From: Mercurialis annua
Taxonomy: Eukaryota; Streptophyta; Magnoliopsida; Malpighiales; Euphorbiaceae
DNA length: 64,000 bases
Reading direction: 5' to 3'
Assembly (NCBI RefSeq): GCF_937616625.2
Contig: NC_065576.1
Coordinates: 2,792,501-2,856,500, forward strand
Shown here: positions 1 to 12,406 of the stretch, piece by piece
Position numbering within the stretch: position 1 is the first letter of the stretch
How the letters are laid out: the number at the start of each line of letters is the position of its first letter
The notes under the pieces: generated by a model
The model's database searches: none
Seen by the model: only the letters and a program-made list of their open reading frames with translations
What the model was told of the DNA's origin: nothing
Program-made: the position numbers and the translations under genes

Positions 1-3000
1 ACCAAATTATATTTGTTCTCTCCTCCTTCAACTGTGAAGTACAGATGTTGATGCACATCTTGAATTGCCACAATTGCTCCTATGCATTTGAAGAATAAGT
101 TTTGCTTCAAGTTCTACCAATTGGAAGAAAAAATAATAATTTTGACCATATAAATACCATCTGGAACTGTATCTGCCAAACTTTTATCCGCTTCTCTCGA
201 AATGGTCCCACTCCTCTGGTCACCTTTCCAGATCCTTCGCTCACCGGTCGTATCTTCATTATGTTCACTAGAGACTGATGAAACCATAGACAAAAGCATC
301 TGACATAATAGAGAAGATCGTATTTGTATTTGCTTTACTGAAGTGAGCAGTAAAGCTCAAATGCATGATTATGTATAACTTACAAGAAACAGAAGAAACA
401 AAATTTCACTCCTCACCTGGATTTCAGATAGAGAAACTGTCACATGAAAACCTGAGACAGAACCATTCCCACTCCAAACCTGATTCGATGGAAGAGGACA
501 TATCCTAGACTTCTCAGCTGATATAAGAGCAACTAGATTATTCAAAATATAGTTCCGATGGCTTATATGACTTCCATCCATATGCTGAAAAGGCACACAA
601 GGATCTCCAGTTGAAGATTGGGTCTGTTGGGATGATAATTCTTTTGACATGCCCGAAGAAAAATGAGGAAATTGATTTTCAGCACATTCTTGAAAGAATT
701 GAGAAAAGATAGACATGCGAGAAAGTTTAAACATAAACTTGTTTTGCAAATTTGTTGATTCAAATTCCACGCAGGCGTCAAGCTCACTCGCAAGTTCCTG
801 AAAACCACCTGCAAAAAGTGATTACATATGTGAATGAAAAAATACAGCAGAATTATTAGATTCAATGAAATGAAAGAGGATTTATATACCAGTATCATCT
901 TCAACAGCGAGGATAAGAGAAAACTGGCAGAGATCTATGCTGGACATCTCAGGCAGTTCCGAGCCTGGATGCTCAGTTACATGTACTATTCCTTGAGCCT
1001 CATATTCAGCATTTTCAACTTGCTCAACAGATGATTTCATCAAGAATAGAAGATTTGAAAGACGATGCATATATGAAGAAAAACATCGAACAAGCATTGT
1101 CAGAGCTGTGATTTCAAGGAATAGATGACCACCCTGAACAGTAGTTACATCTCACTGTCACTCCAATCAGGAAAATAAAGTGCATTTCTTTGGTGATTTC
1201 AAATATAATATTCAAGCAAGCATATCACAGAAATTAATAATAATCATTCAATATTCTTAATAATATAAACAAGGTCAAAAGGAATGACTGTCTAAATGAG
1301 TAAATCCAGAATAACATAAAGGAGCTAAACTATAGAAATAGTCGGCACCTGTATTTTCCAAGAGATTTTCTTGAGATTTCCCTCGATTGAAAGCAATGAT
1401 GAAAGCTCACTAAGTTGATGAGCTCCAACCACAATATTCTTTAATAAACGCCTTGCAACAAATATTCCACCGAGTGAAACACTGACAAGAATCCAGTGAC
1501 TTGGGGTTGGAGCTGAGATTCCAATATTCTCAACCATAGATGACTGATCTGATATTTCAGGATCTGTTGACAAATTGGAGTTCTCTGGTATACTTGTTAT
1601 GTTATCGCTCGAAGTAGAACTACTGTATGAGTTACTCATTCTTTCATGAGGATAACTTATTTGTAAAGTCAACGTGAGATTAGAAAGAGAAAGTTCACTT
1701 AACCAAGTATGAGAATCCCGTAGCAAGTTTCTAACAGCAAGTTGATCGAACCTTTTCCCCTTGAGATCCTGAAATCTGAAGATTACAGACTGAAAGCCTA
1801 ACAAATTAAAATGAATCTCTGCTTTCCCTTCTTCATAAGACATGCGTACTTCAGTATGATGAATAGAAGTCCAAATTCCACAATCATGCAAATCTTGCCC
1901 AGGCAAATTTTGATGACTCAGACCATCATATACTTCAGTTAAACTCTCCTTCTTACCACTCGTTCTAGAACTCTGAAGAATCACATCCATTGATTTGAAA
2001 AGAAATGTTCCATTAACTGAACATATAGTACTTTTAAGAATCAAAGGTGCTCCTTCTGCAGTAGTCTCATCATTGTCAGGTTCTGAGAACAATGTATGTT
2101 GCCTCAGAAAACCTTGCAGGGATACATGACCATTTATGTGAAATCCATCAAAAGCATATGAAACTGCTGAAAATAAATCTGCAATGACCTGGACAGAGAC
2201 ATAATCATCGAGTCATTACACCAAAAGCATGTCCCACAAACACACAGGAATTCCACAAACAGTTTTTTTTCTTTCAAGAAGAGTGACTTAATACCATTTC
2301 TTTTATTTTGGTTAACTTATAATTCCTGTTCTTCCAGACAAAATAGTAATTGGAGACACGTGAAAACAATTTTATGCCTTTACATCATTATTTAGTAACA
2401 CTATTTTAACTCTTTTTTCCCATATTGATTCGTATTAATATGGTGATATCCCCAAGTGTATCAAAGTCTGAAATGGTTAAAACAAGAATTTGACTCCATA
2501 ACAAATTAAAAGTATAAATATTTTCTTGGAGAAACCCAAGAAGTTGGCATGTGAAGATCCTCTTTGTGAAATTTAAGTAGGAATATTTAGTTAGGAAACA
2601 TAGAGGAATACAATCACCTGAAATAAAGCATGCAATTCATCCAAATATGATATAACTGTGAATCCTGCTGCCTTCCCACATAATGCTGCAGAGAAAGCAA
2701 TAATGGTAGAGCTAAATGAATGAATCCGCTCCCTGCAACAGATGTATAATTTGTCCTTCAGAAATAACATATAGAATGTCAGCATAATAGAGAAAGAAAG
2801 GTGGTTTTCACTTCAAAAGAATTCCATAATTCTCAAGTTTACAGAAATCTTGACAAGCAATACTAACTTACAAAATAAGCAAGGTTTTAAAAGCCTTTTT
2901 AACTTAAACATGAGGTGAAAAAATTGGTATCCTACAAATGATTTCTTAAAATTAATAAATATAAAAATTATCTATAACATGGTTCATTTTACCAAAGAAA

Positions 3001-6000
3001 ATAGCAAATGAAGGAGAAGAACACAAGGAGGATAACTACTTTCCTATCTTAACAAGATAGAGAAACACGGACTGGAGCAGAATGCTAAAGTAACAATTGA
3101 ATATGTCTCTTTAAAAGCCTCCAAAGAAGAAATTAAAAAGAAAAAGGAAAAAGTATAGCCACCTTTTCCCAAGTCAAATAAGAGGTAATTTACAAAACAA
3201 GAAAGAAGGGAAAGATACTGTTTTTTTAAGCACTTATTCATTTCTTTCCCTCAAGATACCCCATAACATTGCTAAAAGGCACTGAACCAAAATTTACAGT
3301 CTTTCTCAAGTACAATGCTCCAATTTTTCTCGAACGAATAATGCGATGGGAAATGTATTCTTAATTACAGTGTTGCCACCTGTAAATGATCTAGAAAGAA
3401 CTTACCGTTTATGGGTATGTTTTTCCAATTCATAGTCTGAATATTTAATTTTATTTCTCCTTTTTTATATTGAAATAAAATTTTAACATAGAAAACGCAA
3501 TTTAGATGATGATTTCCTAATTCAATTTAATTTAATTTAATTTAATTTAAAGCAAAAGAAAACACAGCTATGAACAGCAAAATATAGCAGGTAGATTCCC
3601 TTGAAAAAATAAGAATCGCACCAAGCAATGTGCATATGAACGGATACAAGATCAAAAAAGAAGGCCAGCAACATCCTACCTGATAAAGGACGACTGAATG
3701 GCTACTGGCTTCAGCACAAAAATTTGTCTTTGCTGTATTTCTGTAGAATCTCCCATGTAAATGATTAAACCATCAACTCTCAAATAAGACCTAAGCATAA
3801 CAGACATCTGAGAAGCATACTTTTCATTATCTGATCTAGGAATTTCAATCAAACGAGGTTCATGCAACCTATAGCACTCTGTTTCATCATCATCAAACAA
3901 CTGAGTCAATGCTAGATCAGACTTCAAAGTTGGCCAAACAACAGCCTCAATATTCTGGATATCAAATCTGAGGTCAAGATCATCCTTGCTAACTACATAA
4001 TTCTTATCTTTCTTCCCACTATTAGATCCAATCTTTCTCATTGACATCTGCAAATGCGGACCAGCGATGAAAACTCCTAGCTGAATACATTTCTCTGGAA
4101 ACAATCCAAGAAAGGCCATCTTCATTCTACTGACACTGCCCTCATATTTACCTTCCAATCTAATTTCTAACTGATCTTCAGAGGCTTGAGTTGGATGTGA
4201 ATCTACATTTTCCCTTCTACTATCCTTCGTCAATTTTATAACATGTTGTGTCTCCCCAAGAAGTACAGCCATTGCTATTATTGAATAATATCCAATAGTT
4301 GAATTTAGTTTTCCTACTGTCAAGTTGCTTTTGCAAAACCCTGAATCTGGACCCTTCAGGCCTGGATGAATTAAACAATTTTTAATCTCAAAAAGGAGCC
4401 ATGGTTTTTCAGAAAACTCAATGTCATTATTATCAAATTTTTCGCAAGCTCTCCTCCAAGTTAACCACATTTCTCCAAGATATTTTTTCAAAAGTGGGCC
4501 ACAAGAACTCTCAGCTGGCCCTGCAGCATTGGTTTGGCTAGTTTGCACAGGAGAAAATATTTGTGCAGGCTCTCCCCATAGAACAGTCACCGAATTATTG
4601 GTCATCCTTTTTCCATTTACTTCTGCAGTATGATGCTTTGAACTGCTTTGCATGACTGTATCCCCAGAAACAGATGATAATTTAGCCTTCAAATTACCGC
4701 AGGAGATAGACAAAAATTGCTCAAAAATTTCATCAACATATACTAGTAAAAACGCATCAAGTGACAGACAGAATGAGTAGGCATCAGAAAGTGAGATACC
4801 AATACGTGATTCCAGCTTCTGAGTCACATTCTGAACTGTGTTACTTGAGGAAAAATTGATCAGAATTTGTCCAAAATTTAGCTGGAAGGAGTATTGAGGA
4901 CAGTGATCTTCAGAAACAGTTCCACAATTTCCATCCAATTTTTTTTCTCGAATGTAAAACTTTATTGACAAGAAAGCACGTGTAATTAAGAGGAATGCTC
5001 TGTGTATTATAATCCAAATGAATGCTAGTAGGGAAAGGATTTTGGAGAAAACATTTAACTGACTGTGGATGGAGAATTCTTTACAATTCTCTTCATTGTG
5101 TCGAGCGTTAAATGTTGCTTTGAATCGCGCTATTCGCCGTGCTTGCGCAATAGCTTCAGCTGGAAGCTCTTTCTCAGTACGAGATATCAACTCCCAATTT
5201 TCTTTAACAGCACTGAGAAACACTTTTTCTCGTATCCTCTCAATAGTGGGCCTTTTTAATGTATTGATTTCAGAATATTCAAGATGGGACAGTAAATACT
5301 CATAAGCATTGAGATAGCGTATCCACATACAAACAAACTCAACAAGATTATGGATTGATAGTCTGGGAGATGAAACCGCATATCCTAATCTGTTTGCAGC
5401 TAGTCTCCATAGTTGTCTACCATTTCTGACATACTTTGATTCCTTTGTTTGTAGTTTACCAAAAACTGAAAACACAAGGAGATCAAGCGGAGAAAGCAAC
5501 AGACTCAATTCTGGGACACGGATAGTAAAATCTTCCAGCTGAAGATTATTCAACTTAATGCGTGAAAACAAATCTGTGGAACAGAAAACTGATTTCTTAT
5601 CTTCCATCTCATACCCAATTCCAAAGCCTCTAAAGTTCATAGCTATATCAATGTCTTCTTTAGGATTAAAAACTACACCGAGAAATCCTCTAAGAAGGCA
5701 CCCATTCTCAAAAAACTGACATTTACCATTAAACTCCTTTAGTTCAAACAAGCATACTAGATCATCGTGTAAGACCGGGACCTGAACTTGCAATTTGGTA
5801 TCAAATACCTGTAAATGGCAATGTCTAATAAGAAGATTCATCAGTGAGGTTGTGAAACCATTTCTTGACGAAGTGGAATTGAAGATCCTCTCCAAAACAT
5901 CATGAAAGGCACTACCCTGGAAAATACACATTAAAAAAAAGAAAACCTCAATTGTTATCCAAATGTTATAAGTCAACAGGTATTCACTTGCTCAACAAGT

Positions 6001-7177
6001 AAAAAAAGATATCCCCAAAAAAAAAAAAAAGCAGGTGTTGTTACTTATATAAAGCCTTGTTTAGAGAAAATCATGTACAAGATTTTCTATCATTTCTAGG
6101 AAAATTATACAGCACAACCGTTGCGCCATGTCATTCGTGCAACAAGTCATTCGTGCAACAAACCAATAGTGCCTTGAATGATTAAAAAATAGTAAGTAAT
6201 AATTAAAAGATTCTCTATCGCAAATGCTCATTGGCTTGTTGTAAAAATGGCGTGGCGCAACGGTTGTATGGAATAAACACTCCATTTCTAACATGTCTTC
6301 TTTTTTATGTATAAGTTGAAAGAATTAAATTCTAGCAGTTATGACCTTTCCAAACACGAGAATAAACTAAACAGAATCCGATTGAACTAAATTCTTCCAT
6401 TTCCAGACTTTCTGAAACCAATATTATATAACTATCCAGATTTTTAACTTTGCATTTATTAGATCCCTAATAGTATTCTAGCAATTATGCCATATCCAAA
6501 AATGAGAATTAACTAAACAGAATTGGAGTAAACTAAACTATTCCATTTCTAGACTTTCCAAAACCAACATTATACACAACCTTTCAGCTTTCTAAATTAG
6601 CATTTCTTAAATCCCTAAAATGTGTCAGAAAATTAATATAACACAGAATACAATATAATATATTCAAGCAAGGCATATACCTCAGGATCAATTGCAGCAA
6701 CAGCCTTCTTCTTTTCCTCACGAACCTTCTCGCTCGATTTTTTTGCCCTAACCGAGCTCCTGTTCTCCATCTCATCCCTATCAAAAAAAACAAGTTATAA
6801 AAATTATTTTCAAAATGATAAAATCAATAAAATAAATCAAAATACACAAACATTCATCAGCGGTTAGGTAATTACGTCGCTAAGACTACAGTAACATTGA
6901 CGCCGCGAATTTCGATTTTAAAAGCCGGCACCGACCAGTTGGAGAAGCTAAGACTGAGCTCTTCAATACTAACATCTTTAAATTTGAAGAGAGAAGGCTT
7001 ATTATTATCATCATCATCGAGTAACTGATTAAGAGCAGATGAACTAAGCCTGAGGTTTCTCAAAGCTAATTTAGAGTTAATAATCCCTAATTCAAGTTCA
7101 AGCTCCGGTTCGTGCTGTAGCCACGGCCGCAACAAAGCCTCGAGTCTACGGCGGAGTATACGGCGGAAGAAGAGCAT
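1..7177 (-). CDS. VPS13-like chorein-N lipid-transfer protein, 5' part (3' end outside window)
   Basis: Partial gene. Exons read on the minus strand: 7177-6876, 6777-6681, 5916-3680, 2732-2618, 2188-1349, 1133-890, 808-417, 299-158 and 79 to the left edge. All joins are GT-AG and keep one frame for about 1,480 codons. The protein opens with MLFFRRILRRRLEALLRPWL, then a segment of the form LALRNLRLSSSALNQLL, which is the chorein N-terminal pattern of VPS13 proteins. Later landmarks are RLSIHNLVEFVCMWIRYL and AEAIAQARRIARFKA. The last visible exon reads GAIVAIQDVHQHLYFTVE, as in the central part of plant VPS13 homologues. VPS13 proteins are rod-like bridges moving bulk lipid at membrane contact sites. 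The short, arginine-rich start differs from the SHRUBBY and VPS13M types, so I infer the more divergent plant class (At3g50380-like). Exon 3 is unusually long (2,237 bp). Intron 2 carries a MITE. Confidence 0.85.
3524..3550. repeat. (AATTT)n microsatellite
   Basis: About five perfect copies of AATTT in an intron of the VPS13-like gene (between the exons ending at 3680 and starting at 2732). This 947-bp intron shows no other feature I can name. Confidence 0.9.
6099..6283. mobile_element. MITE with CAACCGTTGCGCCA inverted ends, in VPS13-like intron 2
   Basis: The left arm contains CACAACCGTTGCGCCATGTC and the right arm CGTGGCGCAACGGTTGTATG, its near-complement. The element is bracketed by a 7-bp direct repeat ATTTCTA at 6092-6098 and 6284-6290. 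It is about 185 bp and has no coding capacity. A related copy lies at 38482-38653 and a decayed one near 11455-11580. Short inverted-repeat elements with 7-8 bp duplications suggest a hAT-type origin; that class call is inference. Confidence 0.8.
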
Positions 7178-7898
7178 CGCTTCAAGTTGAAGAAAGGAAT
7201 CGTGTGGATTTGCGTGACATTGGTCGTGAAAAATAGTACTGAGTGACCTAAAATAATTTGATCGGCGATGAGTAAAAATTTATCAGTGTAACAGAGTGGC
7301 GCGGGAACTTATAACTGGCAAATGACAAGTGGTATACGAAAGGGTAGTGTTATTATTAAGGTTCTTTCAGACGTCGGTAGCCATTTAAACGCAATTTTTA
7401 AGATTTAGCAGAAAATAATTCGCGGATATTTTTGTTGTTCATTAAGGGACGTCGTTTTAGCGAACGACATCTAGTAATGAAAATGTCTAAATTTAAAAAA
7501 TTGAGATATTTTATGCAAATTTTGACATATATTTATATCACTAACATAAAAGAAATATTTTTTTTATAAATACCCCTATTGTTAAAAAGGAATGTTAAAA
7601 CAAATATTTACTTTAAAAGAAATAAAAGAAATAGAATCATCAATCTAGTGTAAATTTAGCAATTTCTGAATTAATTCATCAATAAAAAAAATTAAAAATA
7701 CTACTGTTTGGATAACTTTTCATAAAAAAAAAAGTGAGCATCTCATTGTTTTTACTTTAATCCAAAATGTATAACAAATATCACAAAAAAAGCAAGATTT
7801 GTCGAAGCATATCTTTATTCATATTTCTCTAATAAAACAAAACTTCATGGTCTAGAATTTTCTCCTCATTCTATGTTTCTTGGCTGCTATTAAAAAAT

Positions 7899-8667
7899 GA
7901 ATAAAGAATGAATTCACCTCCTCAATTTGGCACGAAATATCAAAAAAAATTATTTTGGATGGTTTTAGATCAAACATACCCGCAATTATATCAAAGTACA
8001 TCAAATAAACTCTTTTTCCATCCTCGTCCACTCTCAACCCGCATTTGAAACACACTCTCCTAATTAAAAGTCAAAAATAATCCTTACAATTTAAAAAAAT
8101 ACAAAATAACACCTAAATATTAAAACATTAACACTTTAAAATTTAAAAAAATTATTTTACGAGTCAGCTCCTCGTCAGGGGAGGAGCACTACTCCTCGCC
8201 CGAGGAGCAGACCTGCTCCTCGCCCGAGGAGCCGGTGCTCCTCGCCCGAGGAGCCGGTGCTCCTCGTCGGAGGAGCACTGCTCCTCGTCGGAGGAGCACT
8301 GCTCCTCTGGTGCTCCTCGTCGGAGGAGCACTGCTCCACCGTTGAAGGAATAGACCCATCTGGGTCTGCTCCTCCAACCGAAAAAAAAATTAAAAAATTT
8401 CAGCTTAAAAAAATCTGGTGAAAAAAATATTCCGACAACGGTTTCTGGTGGGTGTTGGTGGTTTCCGGTGGAAATTGAGCGATTTTGATGTGAACGGAGG
8501 ATTAAATTAATTTGGTTTTACATAGTTTAAGGGTGGTGATAACCCACTTTTTTTGGGTGTTTTTGATATAAAAATGCAAGTTGCGGGTCTGTTTGATCCA
8601 AAAGCCTGCAAACTGATTCTTTTGATATTTCGTGCCAAATTGAGGGGGTGAATCGATCCTTTGTTTG
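7899..8667. mobile_element. Non-autonomous Mutator-like element with GC-rich palindromic core
   Basis: The ends are inverted repeats: the left contains ATTCACCTCCTCAATTTGGC and the right GCCAAATTGAGGGGGTGAAT. Homology between the arms continues inward (GATCAAACATACCCGCAA against TTGCGGGTCTGTTTGATC). A 9-bp direct repeat TTAAAAAAT flanks the element at 7890-7898 and 8668-8676, the duplication length typical of Mutator-like elements. No transposase is present. The core at about 8160-8340 is strikingly GC-rich in AT-rich surroundings. Confidence 0.8.
8164..8340. repeat. Palindromic GCTCCTCG..CGAGGAGC short tandem repeats
   Basis: Roughly eight iterations of a 20-30 bp unit of the form GCTCCTCGTCGGAGGAGCAC, with spacer variants (CCGGTG, ACCT, CTGGT). 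Each unit is itself nearly self-complementary. The array sits inside the element at 7899-8667. Confidence 0.9.
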
Positions 8668-10673
8668 TTAAAAAATAGAATAGTTGTTTATCATTTTTTA
8701 TTATTATTAATTTAAGCCTCATTTTTTTATTATTATGTTTTTCTTCCTCGTTTTTACTTATAATATAGTAAATTTTTTAAAAAAAAATTTCATCATGGTT
8801 AAAACAATTTTAATTTTAAAAAAATAACTTATATATTTCAACAATAAAATTATAACTACTTTTTTATTGCAACCGTAACCGCTGTCACAAAAATAAAAAA
8901 ATTCTCGTGGACTTCTATATCAGATCTTTTAGAATTTTTAGTGGTCTCTATTTATATTTAATTATATACGATTAGTTTTTTTATTATATCTTTTGTGAGA
9001 AAATGATTGTTTTTTTTACATAAATATGTTTGTTTTCTTCATAAAAACTAAAAAAAGCTGAATTTTAATGAGTGAAAAATTAGACTCCTTATGTATCGAA
9101 AAACTTCCTCTCTTTGATAATTTTGTTGTCCTTCTCGATTAAAAAAACTCTCTTCATCTTCATCTTTTAGAGGTGGGAGAAGTTGATTTTTTTCCGGTTT
9201 TAATCGCAAAATCATTTTTTTGTCCATAATACTATTTATTCTATGCTTTTTACTTTTTGATACAATAAATTTTTTTGTTAGTAATGATATGGATTTTTAT
9301 CATGTTTGAATAAACTTGTATGGTCTTATGTTCATCTTATAAGTTTGATTTTCTAGATCGTTCAAAAAAAATTGTGTTTGTTCGAGTTTTAATTCAAGTA
9401 ATTATAGATCTTTAGAGGTTTATAGATCTAATTTTTTAGAATCTCGTTGAAAATGATGATCAAAAAATATTAGATATAAATTGATCGGACGAATCTTCGG
9501 TCTAATTGAAAGAAGGCTAAAATCAAAGCACCCCGTCCAACCGAACTTTGTTCATCATTAAGTTAATTTCACGAGATTCATATCTAAATTTCATCACTTT
9601 TGATTAATGTTTTTCCTTGTATCTTGGCTGTTTCTTACTATTAATCAAAATTTGAAAGATTAAATAATTGATTTGGAAAAAAAATTAGACTCCTTCAAAA
9701 CTCGTCAAATAATAGTAAAATTCAAGATAAATTACAATGTTAGTATCTGGATTTTTTAACAATTTTTTTTTGGTGTTTGAATTATTTATTTATTTTGAAT
9801 TAGCATCTCGACTTTCTAAAAATATATCAATGAGTGTTTTTTTTATTTTGCAATCACTAGACTGCTAATAAGACCAAAGGTTAATTTTAAATTTGCTGAT
9901 ATAATTTGTTATTATAATTCCATATGTATAAGTATGTTATTTCGCACATTTATGAATTTTTTTACTAATATAATGAATGAATTTTGGGTATAAACATAAG
10001 TTATTTTTATCTTTCAACACACAGGTGATCGGAAAATGGCTAAAAATACATGTTTGGTATATTTTTAAAGAGTTAAAACATTGATATGGAAAAAAATAAA
10101 AGTTCAGACACTAAAATAAAATATTTAAAAAAGTCCATGCACAATAATGTAATTTAAAATTTTTATATGTGATGTGGTACAGTCGTTGAGTAAAATATTT
10201 TGCTTTTTAAAAAGATTATTTTTAATTATTCTGTTTCGATATGTCAATTACAACTCAAATAACATTCAATTATTTTATCAACATAATTGATGGCCGTTAA
10301 AAAAATTTATATTTATTACATAATTTATATATCTATTTAAAAATTATATAAACTAATTAATGTGTTGTAATATTATATATATATCCATGGCTTTTGCTGC
10401 CGACCGCATAAATTCTGATTTATATATGATTAAGTTTCTATATCTATTTAGACAAACATATTCAGATAATTGAGTGTGAATTTTCAAAAATAAATAAATA
10501 AATAATTAAATAAATAAATGAGTGTGATGCTTTCTAAAGTTTTCCACATAAATTTACTTAACTCGATGAGGTACAAGCAGTGAACGATAATCCGTCAATT
10601 ATTATTTTATATTATTAATCTCTCTTTTTTATAAATATCTCATCTCATCCTCATTTTAGCTACGGTATTCTAA

Positions 10674-11134
10674 GAAGCACGGAAACTTCGATAAAGTTGT
10701 GTTTCCCGTTTCGGAAACGTTTCGGAAACCGGAAACTCTTGGACACCCGTACGAAACGTTTCGGGCCGTTTCTGTAAATAATAAAAATTAAAATTTGTAA
10801 AAAATTTAAAATTATTACCCACAAATAAAAAAATATAACTAGTTACCCATAAATTTTACATTCGCATTGCCCACAATACAACAAATATACTTATTTGTGT
10901 TGAATTGTATTATATTTTTATATATTTATAAAATTTTAAATATTTAGTACATTAAATTGAATTATTTTGTTAATTATCATAAATATTTAAATAATATTTT
11001 TATAAATATATCCCTAAATTTTTGTTATTTACACGTTTCCCCCACGTTTCGTGTCCTTCATTTTGAAAAACTTTCGTTTTCCCGTGTCCGTTTCGTATCG
11101 TTTTCGTTTCCCGTTTCCGTTTCCGTGCTACTTA
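10674..11134. mobile_element. Terminal-inverted-repeat element, CACGGAAAC family
   Basis: The left end CTAAGAAGCACGGAAACTTC mirrors the right end CGTTTCCGTGCTACTTAG. The subterminal regions are full of GTTTCGGAAACG-like units and the centre is AT-rich and non-coding. Related sequences occur at about 30034-30240, 30805-30945, 31893-32047, 34255-34410 and 43265-43425. I see no clear target duplication. Confidence 0.7.
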
Positions 11135-12332
11135 GATAAAAAGGGAAAATAAAATTACACCGTTAATAATTAATTACTCTGGAAGAATGAAAAAGAAAAA
11201 ACAAATAAAGCCTAATTATATATCCTTTTAAACAAAAAGAGGCCAATAAATTCATCTAAATTTGTATTTTCAGTCATACATTATGCTTAATTTTAGCAAT
11301 TCTTTTTGTTGATTACTAGCTATGGTTTTTTTTTTTTTTTGAAATGAACTATGGTTGTTTTCTCCTAACCGCTTCCTTCAACTTATTGTTAAAATGAATA
11401 TTTTTATTATTTATTATATTGTATCTATTACCCGAAATATGAATAATTATCCACATAACGGTCGTGCCATGTCATTTTTATACTAAACCAATGGTTATTT
11501 GCGATTTGGAATATTAAATATACGAACATTGCAAGTGTCTTACTGTTTTATTGAACAACTGACGTGATACTGCGTAGAGTGATTATTTTTAAAATAAGGC
11601 TGGAACTGACTAATATTACTAAAAGAAAATCAAATCATTCTCTCTTTTCGAATTACAAGTCGTTTTTTTCCTCTGGATTGTTTTTCTCTGATTTTATCAC
11701 TATTTAATTTGGATTATTTTGTATTTTAAATATAATTAATATTTAATGAAATCAACTATTTTTGTGTGTGTAAATAACATATTATATTGGCAGACCAGGT
11801 CCATGGTCACAATTGTTGTTTTGAAATCAACAATAAAAATCCCATTTTAGTCAAAATGTTTGTTTACGAATAAGTAAACAACAAAATCGATCAGTTCAAA
11901 AACATTATCCAAAATAAAGTTAAATTTCTAACATCACTATATATATGTCAATATTGCTATAAGGCTTCTTTTGCTTTTAGCCAAGCCATGGATGCAAAAT
12001 TCAGAGAAAATATCTCTTTGCATCTGTGCAATTGCAAGATACTATATGTATCACACATGAAAAAAGATCAAGACGAAATCGAAAAACCATATAATTTTAG
12101 ACTCGACATGATTAAATTATACGACAGTCGGAAATGTCATTGAGTGTCACGAATATCCTAAATTAGCATTCTTAATATTAGCCTTTAAGACCAAGTCAAA
12201 AGGTAAATAAATTTAAATTTTCTCATCTATTTATCAATTTCTTTCCAACTATTTTCCATGCATTTTCACCATGTCCTCTCCTATTTTAACCACCCCTAAT
12301 CTTAGCTCACAACTAAATTTACTGAGCTCGAG

Positions 12333-12404
12333 ATGGCACGTCATCATCGGAAACTTCTTTTTTACAGCCACAATTTACAAAACGGAATAACAAAATATCC
12401 TTAA
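12333..12404 (+). other. Possible uORF ahead of the WD40 gene
   Basis: An ATG in a good context (GAGATGGCA) opens a 23-residue frame that begins [10 protein letters not shown] and stops 2 bases before the ATG at 12407. Whether it lies in the transcript is unknown. Confidence 0.35.
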
Positions 12405-12406
12405 CA

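Larger units (their letters stand above)
7178..12332. other. Intergenic, AT-rich, repeat-bearing
   Basis: No credible gene. It holds the 7899-8667 element, the 10674-11134 element and a diverged MITE relic near 11455-11580 (listed separately), plus AT-rich DNA and an (AAAT)n run at about 10493-10528. VPS13-like (leftward) and the WD40 gene (rightward) are divergent across this 5.2-kb gap, so their promoters are presumably at its two ends. Confidence 0.7.

Noticed and set aside
8164..8340. CRISPR-like look of the repeat-spacer array
   Set aside because: Units are self-complementary and nearly contiguous with no unique spacers, and the genome is a plant's.
8189..8377. Open frame across the GC-rich palindromic array
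   Set aside because: It is an artefact of the short repeats (low-complexity translation) inside a transposon-like element.
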